64,000 nucleotides of DNA from Gliomastix tumulicola. Taxonomy: Eukaryota > Ascomycota > Sordariomycetes > Hypocreales > Bionectriaceae. Where the stretch lies: positions 5,004,330 to 5,068,329 of the forward strand of contig BCHX01000002.1 of NCBI GenBank assembly GCA_001599755.1, written 5' to 3'. Shown in pieces: positions 19,609 to 30,813 of this stretch. How positions within the stretch are numbered: position 1 is the first letter of the stretch; each line of letters starts with the position of its first letter. The notes beneath the pieces were generated by a model. That model did not search any database. It was given only the letters and a program-made list of their open reading frames with translations, and was not told the DNA's origin. A program made the position numbers and the translations under genes.

Positions 19609-22600
19609 CTAAGACCGTCGCGCCCAGCTCATTCGCTTAGCGGGCGACGACTTCGACTCCGGCCGAGGCTCTTCCTCGGGGTCCTCCATCACCGACGACT
19701 CCTCCCCGAGACCGCTGCTGCTCTGATGGTGGCCCATGCGATGCGTGAAGGCGCTGATCTTGTCTCTCAGCCCGCTTCCGGCGCTCTTTCTTCGATCGCC
19801 GAAGCTCCCGCTCGTCGGAGGCCTGTTGTCGATGCTGCCATTGCCAGTGCCAGTGCCAGTGCCATTACTACTGCCATGCTCGTTTCGTGGGCCTGCCCGA
19901 AGCAGCTCAAATCCGCGCTGAGAGGATGAAGCATCACCCGGGCCGTCTGTGGGCGTCGGCGGCGTCATCGTCATGGTGAGCGAAGCTGGTATGGGAATAC
20001 CCGATGTCTTCCTATATGATCTGGTACTGGCCACACTGCTGCTCCTACTAGTCGAACGTGGCGCGGGAATGCTACCATGAGTGCTACCACGGAGCGAGCG
20101 AGGTGGCGACCGTGAGTAGTCAACGGGAGAATGATCATATAGACTAGACGAGTCATCGCTGTCGTTGACGCTCCCAGCATATTGAGATCCGGCTGACGAC
20201 GACGGGGCGATCAGAGCCGAACTGTTGGCCAGCTCCCGCAGCTTGGTGCGCTGCTCAGCGTTGGGGCGGTGCTTGTAGAATTTGTTCCCAATAATGGCGC
20301 CCGTGTGCGAGATGAGTGCCTTGACAACCTGCTTCTTGAGAGCGAGCACGAGATCCATGTTGGACCACGTCTTGTTGCGCCACTCGACCGCGGGCAGACG
20401 GAACACAAAGTCGTGCACGTCCTCAAAGTTGCGCTGGTCCTTGCCCTTGTAGCTGAGGCAAAGCACCACTGAGGGCATGTGGATGTACGCAAACGACATG
20501 TAGTTGCTGGCCCGCGTGATCATCTTGGTCAGGTCGTCAGACTCCCGCGGCTTGTCATCGCCCTGCTTCCGCAGCCCGAACCGCTTCTTCGCATCGCCCG
20601 TCGTCGTCAGCTGGCTGTGACTGGACATGCCCGTACCAGATCGGTTGATAGGCTTGATCTGGTTGAGAGCGCGCAGGGAGTCAAGCGACGACTTCTTAGC
20701 CACTGCCTTGGACCCGGCGCCGCGGAACAGACGGAACCCGTGTCCCTCCCCGGTGTTAACGTGGAGCGACCTTTTGGGCGTCGTTCTCTCTGGCGTGTAC
20801 GACGTGAGAGTCGGCCGCAGACGAATCTCAAGCGAGCCGGCGCGGGTCGAGAAGCCCGACGAGTCCATGTTTGGCGAGCTGAGTCGGCTCGTCGAGCTGT
20901 TCACGGACGCCACGTCTGGCTCTGGATCTGCCTCCAGCTCCGGTTCGGGCTCCTGCGCCAGGTTGTTCTTGAAGAGCGAGTGCGCGTCCGTCTTGCTGGC
21001 CTTCCCGCTGCTCATGCCTGGGAAGATGTACTCGAGAATGCGCTTGCCGACCTCGTGCTCGAGCTGGATCTTCATCGGGAACAGCTCCACCTCGAACTTG
21101 TCCATCACCGTGATGCCCGCAATGGCTTCCAGCATATGCCAGTAGACTTGCACCATGTGGTTCGGCGACTTCTCCTGACCAGGAGCCTTCTCCGCGTCGT
21201 GGTACGGAGCTATTATCTCCGGATACGTCGCGTCGGGCAACAGATTGAGGCCGAGAATCCTGCCGACCTGTATCAGGTTCTGGTGCGACCCGTCTGAGTG
21301 GTCCGTCCGGTCGTACTTAAGTTCCTTGAGCTGCAGTTCCACAAGCGGCTCGTTGGAGTCCTGCATCAGGTGCCACACAATGTCGCGCAGTGAGATGTTC
21401 CACTTGAGCAGAGCATTGCTGGCGTCTCGGGCGTCGTACTGGCGCTGCGACGTCGTGATGGCCTTCATGACGAAGAACAGCTCGTCCTCGCAGTGCGCCA
21501 GGTCCCTCTCCAGGCTCAGACGATCGTCCCATCCTCGCAGATCCAAGTACTTAGAATAGACCTGGAAGTGGAACTTGATCTCCTCGAGCTGGCGGATGCG
21601 CTCCTGGAGCTGCTGGATCTTCTCCGGGGCGCCGCTGAGGTCGCTGAAGTCTGAAGCGAGCATTATCTTCTCCAGCCGCTCGTTGCGCCTCTTCTCGAGC
21701 GGTTCGCTGTACATGAGCAGATCCAGCACGATGACGTACATGGCGTAGTACTGCGACGAGTTGCAGAGCGCGCGGGCCTGCGGGAACTCGACCCAGAGAT
21801 GGTCGGTGCGCCTCTCGCAAGGATCGGCCGTCTCCTCCTCCGTGTCCATCGTGTTGACCTCGTCGTTGTACTTCAGCCGGAGCGTGTTGTACTTATCGTA
21901 ACGCACCATGGCCGATGTCTTCTGGACGACACGCTTAAAGCCGAACGGGGCGGCCTGGAAGTCAAACATGACCTCCAGAGGCACCCACGGTGGCCAGGAC
22001 GAGCCTCGTCTCTGCGCGCCGTATCGACTACCCGCGTACATGGAGACCAGATTCGTCATGAACCACTTGTGATGGGTCACGAAGAACTGGGCACTGTCCA
22101 TGTTGACCAGGAAACGACGTTGCACCAGTCCGCTCACACTGTCCGAGATTCTCTCCTTGTCCATGACCTCCATGACCTTGAGCTCCATGTTCTTGGCCGT
22201 GACAAGTACCACATGCTTCTTGTTCTTCTCGCTCTGCATCTGGATCTGCGGCGCGATCAGTCTCACATGGTAGCTCTTCTGGGGCGTAAACTCGGAAGAG
22301 ATGCCGTTGCTGAGATCTTCAATGGTGCCGTCAATGTTGCCGTCGGCGCTGGTTCCGAAGCTAGCCGAGTGGAATTTCGCCCCGTCTCCGAGGATGTTCT
22401 TGATGCGTTCCTCGAGGGTCTGCGGCTTCTCGGCATCGTTGTTCGTATGCACCGACGGCCCAGGCGACTGGTTCCGGTTTGCTGCCATGGACGGCCGGCC
22501 TGACTTAGTGGCGGCAGCCTTGGCCTTGTTCTGTTCCTCCACGATGTCCAGGATGAACTTGATCGCTGGTCTGGACAGGTAGTAGATGAACCCGCGTCGC

Positions 22601-25600
22601 TGGCTGTTCTGATGGATGTAGCGGAGCACAATGTTGCGCAGGACGTTGTTCCACTTGAGCTGCATGTTGTGCAGCATGAAACGGTTGCTGAAGTCGCTCT
22701 CGAACTCAGCCGTGCTGGGGATGTTGAGAGTCTCGTCCTGCACATCGATCGTACCCTCGGACGCGTCGGGCCGATCGCCGTTCTGCTTGGCCTTGCTGGT
22801 CGCCGGCATGATGGCATGAATCTGCTCAAGCATGTTCTCAAGGAAAGCCTTCTTCTCCTGCAGCACACCGCTATGCTTTCGAAGGGCTTCAAACTCCACG
22901 ACAGTATCAGGGTCCTTAGAGTTCGTCTTGATCACTTTGAGCTCTGCTTCCCCCACGTTGCGTGCGTGCGTCGTCATCTGGCCCATAAGCTGATGCAGAC
23001 GATCCTCTATGAGCCTGGCCTGCACCCGCGTCGGGTCGTCGTCGTGGCTCATGATGCAGACGTGAGTCGGTTCGTCCCCAAACGGACTCGTCCTCGATGG
23101 ATCACCAGAGATCGTTCCGCCAACATCTGTCTGGCGAACATACGTCAGACGGGGAGCGTAGCCGAGTGGAAGAATCTTGGTGTGCGGATGAGGTTCTGTA
23201 GGCAGAATCCAGTCGAGCTCCACGAAGTCGTCCATGTCGATCCAACTATAGTCGTGGTCCGGAATTGTGAAGCGTGAAAGGTCAGGGGTATCATCCTGCT
23301 CCGTAACCAAGGTAGATATAGACCCCTTCTTGATCGCCTCCGTGGTCGTTCCCTTGAGACTGGCAGACACAGCTCTCAGGTCGGCACTCGCGAGATCGAG
23401 CTGTGCCGCGTGGATCTTGATGCCCGATGTCCTGCTCTGTGCGCTCTTACCCTTGCCCAGGGTGTTGAACTCCTCGCGTCTCTGATGCAGATCAAGCATG
23501 AAGCTGTCGAATCGGACCTTGAGACCAGTTGCGGACACAGCATTCTCTGAGTAGTCCTCTGCATCCTTGTGCTTGTAGATATGGCTGAGGAAGAGAGGTG
23601 CAAGGAGCAGGTTGTACTTGACCGTTGCCAGATGACGCCCAAACTTCTTGCTGTTCTTCTCCCGTCCTGGAAACAGGTTGCCCTGGCGAATGGGCAGTGA
23701 GATCGGTCCTCCAAAAAGCGCCCACCAGGCAAAAAAGTGCGTGAAGAACCTAGGCGTCAAGTGCACTGTATTGTAGCTGCGCGATGGTTCGACACTCTCT
23801 GCCATCCAGTCGCGATCTACAGGCGCCCGCACAGCAATGGACAAGTGAATGTGCCGACTCCTAAATCCCCTCATCGAGTCAAACGGCTCTCCGTCGATGC
23901 CCGGCTTTGCAAACTGGGGGTTCTTGAGAACAACCTCGTAGTGCGGCTTGAACTCGAAGCTTCGTACACCATCCACAATGGCGCGCTCAAAAACCAGACC
24001 CGCCATCCACTGCACCTTGCCAGACAGTTTCATCACGACCTTCTTGAAGACAGCACCAGGCCTCGACGTGTCCTCGGTCATCAGAAGAGGCCCTTCACCC
24101 TCCTGTCGTCGTGACACCTCGCGCACCTGATGCGAGAAATCCGGCACAGCAAGAATATACTCTCCACTGTCCACGGTCATGAAGCGCGTCGGGTCGTCTT
24201 CGGCATTGATGTTCCATCTGACATCGTTCCGCCAGCACATCAAGAAGCCGGCACCCGGACCTGTGATGTTGTAAGGATCGCGCGTGCCCTTGAGGGCGAG
24301 ATGCATGTCTCCATCCCCTTTCCACGCCACGTGGATACGAGAGTGGAAGACAAGGCGCAGCTTGTCCCAGAAGCCGACCCTTTCAGATGGATCAATCTGC
24401 GGCTTGGTGAATGACTCGACGACCATCATCATGTCCTGCACAGCAGGCTGGTAGCACGGACCCCAGGTAATCTTGGTCGGCAACGCCGTGTTGATGTCCA
24501 TGTACACGTCGGAGAATGATTTGACAGGCCCGATGGTTCGCCGGACCTCGATAGCAAAGGCTCCCTCGTTTGACGCTGCCGGGTCTGTGCTTTTTGGTGG
24601 CACAATATTGACTCTGACTCGTCGAGTCGATTCGTGGCCACGGAACTCCTCAGCAATGACAAAGTTGGTCTTGAGCGCCACGGCCGTCAGCCGGCCCGAC
24701 TGCCCCGTCTTCATCGCCGGGATGTGGAAAAGGGGCAGAGGGTAGTCCCTGAGCGAGACACGCGCCTCGTCCATCTCGATAGACACGTGCATCGGTACGA
24801 GCAGGCCGTAGATCATGTCCTTTGGCATGCCCTTGCCGACCTTGTGAAGGAAATCCGGCAGCTCTGACATGGGGAATGTCGGCTTGTCGATGATGATATG
24901 CAAGTCGTTAATCATAGCAGACATCAACGCCGGGCGCTGCGGCACCTCCAGGATAGTTTCCGTCTCCTCAACATCATCGGGCAGCTCATTCGAGCCCCAG
25001 AATTGAGACCGAAGTTCGCGAACGCAAGTCCGAGACACCTCATATGCCTTGTCGATACGGCGTTTCCAAGTCTGCGAGTTCATGGCGTCCAGGTTACGTC
25101 TGGCTTCTTCCTCGGACACCCTTGCATGGCTGCTGATGCCAATGGTCTCGTTGTCTGGAGCATATCTCGGAATTCGACCTCGACTCGGTCCGGGGCCGCT
25201 GCCTGCCGGGGAGATGGCATCCAGGCTTCGACTTCTGAACCACGCCGGAGCGGCTTGGTCGGTTCGGCCACGCTGGTAGGCCGAACGAGATCGAACTTTG
25301 TTACTGCTCCCCCGTCGTCCTTCCTCGTCACGGATTCGGGCCATCTTGGCCTTAAAGGCCTCCTCCCTTGCGATTCGCTGTACCTGTTCGACACGGCCTG
25401 TGCGGTAGATCAGGCCCAGCTTCCACTCGAAGGCACCGTCCTCGAGCTCAAACAGGAAGCTTCGAGTCCGCACAGAGACCTTGGGGACATGCTTAGGGCC
25501 CTCGGGGTGTTTCTCGAGGATATATTCGTTCGTGCCCGTCTTAAACCGATGGTGCAACTGCTGCACAGCCTTGACCACGTTAACGCAGTTGTCGGTGATG

Positions 25601-28563
25601 CGATTGACAATAACTTCGTGTGGCACACCGACGCGCATAGCATCGCTGGAGATGTCAATCATCTTCTCTTCCACGACGCCGTAACTCGTCTTTCTCTTGG
25701 ACTTGCGCAAGTCGAGCCTGCCTGCCTTGATGCTGATCATTCTCGCCCATACGCGGTGCATTCGTGGGGGCTCCACGTATAATCGGATGAGCTTCGACAA
25801 CATGAACGGAGTTGACCATCTGTGTCGTCCACACTCAAGCCCGAAGATGTGGAGCATCATGAGCGGCTCATGAGGCATCTCTGCTTTGATCTGCACGAGA
25901 GACGCCTTGACGTCGACCGTCACGAGCTCGGGGGCGACGGTCGAGAATGCATCGGAGTCGCCCAAACTGCCTGGCGTTGACGGAGGTGATAGGTAGTCGG
26001 ACCCGCGGGCTGTGCCCATCTGTCTAGGTCGAGGCACGTCTTTGCCCGTCTTCATGAAGGCCCTGCGCAGCGTCATCGTCGCTACTCCAAAGGAGTAGTG
26101 TCGATACAGCGAATACTGCATCATGACAGTCTTGATGGACGACTGAATATGGAACATGGGTCCATGGTTGTCACTCGACGCCGAGAACGCGAGCTCGAAC
26201 CGCGGAATGCTGAGGAATGGATCGGCCTCGAGTTTTTCTGCGCTCTCCATAATCTGCGCCTCCATGCCTCGAGCGTTCATCACCAGCCGGCGACCATCGC
26301 CAATGTTCTGCATTGCACGTCGAGGTCTCGGTGACTGCGTCGATGGGGTCATGTCTGAGTCGGATGTGGTGATGGACCGACTATGCGTCCGAGTTCTAGG
26401 CATCCGCTTCAGTCCCTCCATCTTGTGCTCCCTGTACTCGCCGGACAAGGCGTCCCAGTGAATAGACACGCCTCGGGTATCATCCGAAATGTCCTCGTCA
26501 ACACCTGCAATTTCGACATTGAGGTCTGTGGCCTCCATCTGAACCCTCGACAACCAGGATGGCATCGACCGCAAGAAGTTGCGGTGCTTTACCACCTTGG
26601 AAGCCCGCTTCTTCTCTGGCTCGACGTCAAGACGCAGTTCCTTGACAATTTGCCTAAGCCCGTCGGTGATTTCTGGCCGGGTCATGCTGATAGAAAAGGA
26701 ACAAACGTTCCCAGAAAGGTCGACGGAAACGTCCGGGCTCGCTGTGAGATTGAGCTTCATGTCGAAAGAGTCCGTGGTTATGAGGTTGAACCTCTCACGC
26801 GAGTTGGTCTGATAGTACAGATGATGCGATTGGAGCCTCAGTGCTCCGTTGAGTGTGTAATGGGAGTTCTCGACGAGGGAATGTGACGATTCCATGTCTG
26901 TAGATATGGAGGAGATGGATGAGATAATGAGGTCAAAATCGTCAGGATCCTCGGTCTTCTTAAGCGGCTTGAGCTTGATCCTGATGACCGGCTCATGCAT
27001 TGTGACCTTGCTAATGGTCCTAGGGAGGAGTCGAGGAATGAGGAAGCGCCGCTTCTCTTGGTGCGGACGCGGTGGCCGAGGCGTCGGCTGCAGGAGAGCA
27101 ATGAGTATGGGGAGGTGACGAGGATCGAGGTCAACTGAAGGTGATGTAATGACTGTGTTAGACCAGACAATGTTCGTGTTGCGCTCCTCGACGCTCTTGT
27201 CTCGTGGAATCTCCACGGTTTTGGACGGCAGGGTAGTTCGGACCGTCGTGGTAGCCATAGGGATATAGAGGAGCTTCTCGGGGCTGTCCATGCTGCCATG
27301 TCCGTCGTCGAGGCCCAGGGAGATGGAGAGCGCAGCCACCAGGGCTTCGTGGGCGATGTCCTTGGAGGGGAAGTACATGCGATGCGCCGGGGATTTGGGA
27401 TCCAGTCGGTGGAGGTCGATGCCCACCTCCTTCATCGCAGCATTGAGCTGCAACGGGGCAGCGCTGGGCTTGATCGATTCGATCTTCTTGGTAAGTCCCA
27501 CGAAGCCAACGGCAAACTGGACCTCTTTGATGCCACGGAGGATGGAGGCAACCAGCTCCTTCGAGTCGGACAAGGTACGCATCAGGTCATCACTAGTACC
27601 ACCCATCTCGTCGGCTTCCTGCGGATGCTGATCTGCGGTCGGGTCCACGAAGTCCATCAACGGCTCCTCCAAAGACACCGATTTGGAGTCGTGGCGATGA
27701 TGTTTGTACCTGCCCGCACAGAGATGGATGTCATCGTACGGGATGTGCACCCTGCCAAGCTTGAGGGCTACAGTCGCATCACGTAGTCCCTCCCTTGATT
27801 CGTAGAGGAACCCGTGGATGTTGAGCATGGCGTGGTCGAGCACCTCGAGGGACTCCTGGCCGTGTGCGGTGAAGAGGACACTCCGGATCGTGCAAATCCA
27901 CTCGGCCTGGCGCTCCTCCTTTCTATTCTGAGACCTCTGGAAGAAGAATCGTGCCCGATCAACCATCTTGCGCCTAGTATCGACGGCAATGGTGAGACTT
28001 CCAACCTGAATCTGTCCAACGTCCACGACATTGATCGTAGAGTTGGTGGCGACGACGTCCACCATTCGCAGCCACTTCACATTACGATGTAGCCGTTTGA
28101 TCCTCTCCTTGATCTTGGTCAACTTCTTCCACGTCTCGCTCCGCGTCGGCGCCGTCCCCACGCGCCGCGGAGGCTGGCGCTTCTTGAGTACATGTATTGA
28201 CGGGTCGGTCGTCCGCTCTTTCTCATCTCGATGGAGACTCGGGTCGTCGGGGTCTAGGTCGGCGGCTTTCTGTCTTTCTAGTTCGCGAATATCGATCGTC
28301 ACCACGAGCTCGTTGAGGACCAGGCTTAGCCACGTCGGCTGCGCAAACGTCGGGCGGTGGATGGAGAAGCCCAGCCCTCGGATTTCGATGCGGCATCCAT
28401 CGCGCGGGGTGTAGGCGAGTCGTCGAAGGGAGAGGTAGCCAATGCGCTGGATCGATATGCCCGTGAGGACCCGGAGTACGGCAAAACCGACGAACGAGAA
28501 CAGGTAAAGAGTGACAATGATTCCGAAGATGAAGGTCGGATTGAGGAGCGCCATAGTTACCAT
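19609..28563 (-). CDS. FMP27: FMP27/BLTP2 (Hobbit/SABRE) bridge-like lipid-transfer protein
   Basis: One uninterrupted 2,984-residue frame. An N-terminal membrane anchor (about 10-35) is followed by repeated beta-groove (RBG/Chorein-like) segments. Family marks: GFWDKLRLVFHSRIH with WKGDGD near residue 1395 (the FMP27 GFWDK domain) and SSWPPWVPLEVMFDFQ near 2190 (the FMP27 WPPW RBG unit). The basic, Ser-rich C-terminal tail carries (GT)n and RSTSRSSS strings. These proteins form long hydrophobic channels that move phospholipids at ER-plasma membrane or ER-mitochondria contacts; the yeast paralogues are Fmp27/Hob1 and Hob2. Length fits the family (about 2,600-3,000). Start ATG 28563, with another Met three codons on. 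It is notable that 8.9 kb of coding sequence contains no intron while most neighbours have several. Confidence 0.95.
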   Translation of the reverse strand: MVTMALLNPTFIFGIIVTLYLFSFVGFAVLRVLTGISIQRIGYLSLRRLAYTPRDGCRIEIRGLGFSIHRPTFAQPTWLSLVLNELVVTIDIRELERQKAADLDPDDPSLHRDEKERTTDPSIHVLKKRQPPRRVGTAPTRSETWKKLTKIKERIKRLHRNVKWLRMVDVVATNSTINVVDVGQIQVGSLTIAVDTRRKMVDRARFFFQRSQNRKEERQAEWICTIRSVLFTAHGQESLEVLDHAMLNIHGFLYESREGLRDATVALKLGRVHIPYDDIHLCAGRYKHHRHDSKSVSLEEPLMDFVDPTADQHPQEADEMGGTSDDLMRTLSDSKELVASILRGIKEVQFAVGFVGLTKKIESIKPSAAPLQLNAAMKEVGIDLHRLDPKSPAHRMYFPSKDIAHEALVAALSISLGLDDGHGSMDSPEKLLYIPMATTTVRTTLPSKTVEIPRDKSVEERNTNIVWSNTVITSPSVDLDPRHLPILIALLQPTPRPPRPHQEKRRFLIPRLLPRTISKVTMHEPVIRIKLKPLKKTEDPDDFDLIISSISSISTDMESSHSLVENSHYTLNGALRLQSHHLYYQTNSRERFNLITTDSFDMKLNLTASPDVSVDLSGNVCSFSISMTRPEITDGLRQIVKELRLDVEPEKKRASKVVKHRNFLRSMPSWLSRVQMEATDLNVEIAGVDEDISDDTRGVSIHWDALSGEYREHKMEGLKRMPRTRTHSRSITTSDSDMTPSTQSPRPRRAMQNIGDGRRLVMNARGMEAQIMESAEKLEADPFLSIPRFELAFSASSDNHGPMFHIQSSIKTVMMQYSLYRHYSFGVATMTLRRAFMKTGKDVPRPRQMGTARGSDYLSPPSTPGSLGDSDAFSTVAPELVTVDVKASLVQIKAEMPHEPLMMLHIFGLECGRHRWSTPFMLSKLIRLYVEPPRMHRVWARMISIKAGRLDLRKSKRKTSYGVVEEKMIDISSDAMRVGVPHEVIVNRITDNCVNVVKAVQQLHHRFKTGTNEYILEKHPEGPKHVPKVSVRTRSFLFELEDGAFEWKLGLIYRTGRVEQVQRIAREEAFKAKMARIRDEEGRRGSSNKVRSRSAYQRGRTDQAAPAWFRSRSLDAISPAGSGPGPSRGRIPRYAPDNETIGISSHARVSEEEARRNLDAMNSQTWKRRIDKAYEVSRTCVRELRSQFWGSNELPDDVEETETILEVPQRPALMSAMINDLHIIIDKPTFPMSELPDFLHKVGKGMPKDMIYGLLVPMHVSIEMDEARVSLRDYPLPLFHIPAMKTGQSGRLTAVALKTNFVIAEEFRGHESTRRVRVNIVPPKSTDPAASNEGAFAIEVRRTIGPVKSFSDVYMDINTALPTKITWGPCYQPAVQDMMMVVESFTKPQIDPSERVGFWDKLRLVFHSRIHVAWKGDGDMHLALKGTRDPYNITGPGAGFLMCWRNDVRWNINAEDDPTRFMTVDSGEYILAVPDFSHQVREVSRRQEGEGPLLMTEDTSRPGAVFKKVVMKLSGKVQWMAGLVFERAIVDGVRSFEFKPHYEVVLKNPQFAKPGIDGEPFDSMRGFRSRHIHLSIAVRAPVDRDWMAESVEPSRSYNTVHLTPRFFTHFFAWWALFGGPISLPIRQGNLFPGREKNSKKFGRHLATVKYNLLLAPLFLSHIYKHKDAEDYSENAVSATGLKVRFDSFMLDLHQRREEFNTLGKGKSAQSRTSGIKIHAAQLDLASADLRAVSASLKGTTTEAIKKGSISTLVTEQDDTPDLSRFTIPDHDYSWIDMDDFVELDWILPTEPHPHTKILPLGYAPRLTYVRQTDVGGTISGDPSRTSPFGDEPTHVCIMSHDDDPTRVQARLIEDRLHQLMGQMTTHARNVGEAELKVIKTNSKDPDTVVEFEALRKHSGVLQEKKAFLENMLEQIHAIMPATSKAKQNGDRPDASEGTIDVQDETLNIPSTAEFESDFSNRFMLHNMQLKWNNVLRNIVLRYIHQNSQRRGFIYYLSRPAIKFILDIVEEQNKAKAAATKSGRPSMAANRNQSPGPSVHTNNDAEKPQTLEERIKNILGDGAKFHSASFGTSADGNIDGTIEDLSNGISSEFTPQKSYHVRLIAPQIQMQSEKNKKHVVLVTAKNMELKVMEVMDKERISDSVSGLVQRRFLVNMDSAQFFVTHHKWFMTNLVSMYAGSRYGAQRRGSSWPPWVPLEVMFDFQAAPFGFKRVVQKTSAMVRYDKYNTLRLKYNDEVNTMDTEEETADPCERRTDHLWVEFPQARALCNSSQYYAMYVIVLDLLMYSEPLEKRRNERLEKIMLASDFSDLSGAPEKIQQLQERIRQLEEIKFHFQVYSKYLDLRGWDDRLSLERDLAHCEDELFFVMKAITTSQRQYDARDASNALLKWNISLRDIVWHLMQDSNEPLVELQLKELKYDRTDHSDGSHQNLIQVGRILGLNLLPDATYPEIIAPYHDAEKAPGQEKSPNHMVQVYWHMLEAIAGITVMDKFEVELFPMKIQLEHEVGKRILEYIFPGMSSGKASKTDAHSLFKNNLAQEPEPELEADPEPDVASVNSSTSRLSSPNMDSSGFSTRAGSLEIRLRPTLTSYTPERTTPKRSLHVNTGEGHGFRLFRGAGSKAVAKKSSLDSLRALNQIKPINRSGTGMSSHSQLTTTGDAKKRFGLRKQGDDKPRESDDLTKMITRASNYMSFAYIHMPSVVLCLSYKGKDQRNFEDVHDFVFRLPAVEWRNKTWSNMDLVLALKKQVVKALISHTGAIIGNKFYKHRPNAEQRTKLRELANSSALIAPSSSAGSQYAGSVNDSDDSSSLYDHSPVDYSRSPPRSLRGSTHGSIPAPRSTSRSSSVASTRSYRKTSGIPIPASLTMTMTPPTPTDGPGDASSSQRGFELLRAGPRNEHGSSNGTGTGTGNGSIDNRPPTSGSFGDRRKSAGSGLRDKISAFTHRMGHHQSSSGLGEESSVMEDPEEEPRPESKSSPAKRMSWARRS

Positions 28564-30004
28564 ATTCTAGGGGATCCAAAACCAGCCGGATCGCTGGGAT
28601 CGGAGTCAGTCTGAGGATGCACTGCAGAAGCGGGGGCCGGGGGCGGCAGACGTTTCGAGTTGAGCAGAGCTTCGCATCATCCCAGATTTCTATGTATCGA
28701 GTGTCGACGAGCAGTGGTGCGCCATCAAGGGGAGTGCTCGAATCAGGGCAGCTCTCGGGTCGTCTCTTGCGCCAGCTCCACAGCCACCTGAGAGATCTGC
28801 GATAATCGTCGGTTGCGCTCTAGTTGTGTGTATTGAGAACGGCAGTGTTCCTCGTCGAGCTTCGTCTAAGCTTGCTGGTCTCTGTCGCGTTGACGGCACG
28901 GCTTCGCAGGTCGGAGAAGGAGAAGCAATGGGATGTGGGCGCTGCTGCGTGACGTCAAATGGCAGTCCACACAAGATGCGATTCGTGAGACTCGACCCGG
29001 GAAAGAGACTGTGTGGTAAGGATCGAAAGCGAGAAAAACCTCGGGTCGTGGTTCTGGGTGTCTGATTCGGATACTGCGGGCCAGGAATAGGGTTCGGACG
29101 GTGTGACTTAGCGGAACGTGGACGAAGACGAGACCAAAGCAACAAGTCAAAAGGGAGGCTCTAGGAGCTCAGGCGTTAGCTCCAGGCGCAATCCGCGGGA
29201 TGACCAGTAGAAGGAATGGACGGCGTTCTTGCCAATTGCTTACATACTCGTATGCCAGGGCCGCCCAGCCACTCAGAAGGGAAAGACCAACCCAGCAGAG
29301 TGGATCCGCCTTCCCAGTGGATGTCATTATGTCAGTCAGCAGCCCTACAGCCTGTAAACACACCAAAAAGCGCCCTAAGAAGGTCACATCGTGTGCTGAG
29401 GGCACTAAATGCGTGTGCGCACCAAGATCAACACGCATTTTTACCCCTCCTTGTGCGCCGTCTGCGGCGTGAGAAACCCATCTCCGGTGCCTCACAGAGT
29501 CCAACCTCGGAAGATATGGGCTCGTGCCTGGTTGCTCCGAACTTTCAACAGAGGCGGGGGAGAACCTCCGCTCCGTCAATGTAGCCTCTGTTATTGGCGA
29601 CTCTGGCTCTGGGATCGAGATTATCTCGGTTGATATGAGTTATCCGGCGGTCCTGGAGGTCCTGAGAAAAGAGGGGTTGGAGTGCGGGATAGATTAGCGA
29701 CATCGATAGTGTAACAACTACCCTAGATCTCTGGCGTGAAATGTAATCGGACGTCGCAACATTCATATAGAACTTATCATCAGCATGCAAACGCGAAGGA
29801 ATGGGATGTAAGAACTTTTTCCTCTGGTCGGTTTGTATTATACAACTGGCACATAGACTAAAATTACATGGTCATACATGTGGCAACCGGACACGCTGAA
29901 GTCCGTATGCCAACTCATCAACAGTAAGCCCCTCACCACCTCGCCCCGTGCCTCTTATATACCGGGTCGAGGCGGTTTCCTACTCAACCAAGCGTCGAGT
30001 CTCA
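28564..30004. other. Intergenic upstream of FMP27
   Basis: 1.4 kb. The first part is likely the FMP27 5' leader. On the minus strand, 29169-29579 has a hydrophobic C-terminal stretch with a possible donor (GTAAGC near 29240), and 29545-29790 has a plausible 63-nt intron. I could not build a coherent gene, so none is called. Confidence 0.4.
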
Positions 30005-30813
30005 TCATGAGCTCTCACCAGACGGCCCCTTCCCTTGGCCGCTGTTCCTTTCGAGTTCTTTGAGTTTCTCGATGTGCTCATCAATGAGCGCAATGTCTGC
30101 CTCGACCCGCAGGATCTTCTCGCCCATCATGTCCACGTACTCTGCATCGGACAACTTTTTCAAAGGGCTCCATTTGGAGTCAAACCAGCTGCTGCCCTCG
30201 GCATCGTCTGGCTTGCTGCGTCCCGCAACGGTGTTAAGCAGGAACTGGCCTCCCCCGCACGCAACACCGGCAAACAGCATGGATGACGGTATGGACTTGC
30301 CACCTGGAAGATGTCAGTGGCTAGTGAGTTGAAGCTGTCTGCAATACTCACTCTTTGTGGCAAGCCTCATGATAGCCCCCGGAGGCATGCTGGCTATCGT
30401 GCTCGCTACCACCTTGCGGGTTGGTGTCATCTGCGAGTCACCACCCATCGCCTTGATGGCGACTCTCCTCGTGACTGAGATGAGTTAGCAAAGAAGAATG
30501 GCAGCACCAAAACAGATCTGTAAACATACACCAGTATGTGGTTCCAAGGACAGTCCACTGGGTGCCCGTCATGATACTGCTGATCACTGGGGAAGCATCT
30601 CCGATGATGGCAGCGCCGAAGCCCGTTATCGCGCCGGCGGTTCCTTGATGGGTCAGCTCTCTGATATAATAGTCCTCAATGACACCCAGCGACCAACATA
30701 CCACACATGCCTCCCACCTTGAGAGGCGGCACCAGCAGATCGACAATCTCGGGCGGTATGAGACCTCGTCTTGGGGCCCTCGGTCGAGGCTCGGCCCCTT
30801 CGACACTGGCCAT
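30005..30813 (-). CDS. Small predicted membrane protein of unknown function, four exons
   Basis: Rebuilt from four exons (30813-30702, 30643-30530, 30474-30352, 30303-30005), 215 aa. Every junction is GT-AG and keeps frame (donors GTATGT, GTATGT, GTGAGT), and the ATG at 30813 is in good context. Features: Pro/Arg-rich N-terminus; a glycine-rich hydrophobic segment at about 36-75 (GTAGAITGFGAAIIGD, then SIMTGTQWTVLGTTYWFTRR); a second hydrophobic segment around 122-143 (SMLFAGVACGGGQFLLN); and a charged, helical C-terminus (about 165-205) likely to form a short coiled coil. The look is that of a small mitochondrial or ER membrane protein; the small-residue spacing is reminiscent of Tim17-type helices, but I do not recognise the family. 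It shares a 689-bp divergent promoter with eIF4B. Confidence 0.8.

Noticed and set aside
20479..21297. 272-codon plus-strand open frame opposite FMP27
   Set aside because: Reverse shadow inside a strongly supported long coding region.
29169..29790. Possible small spliced membrane-protein gene on the minus strand
   Set aside because: Individual splice-like signals and one hydrophobic stretch exist, but no combination gives a convincing start-to-stop protein.
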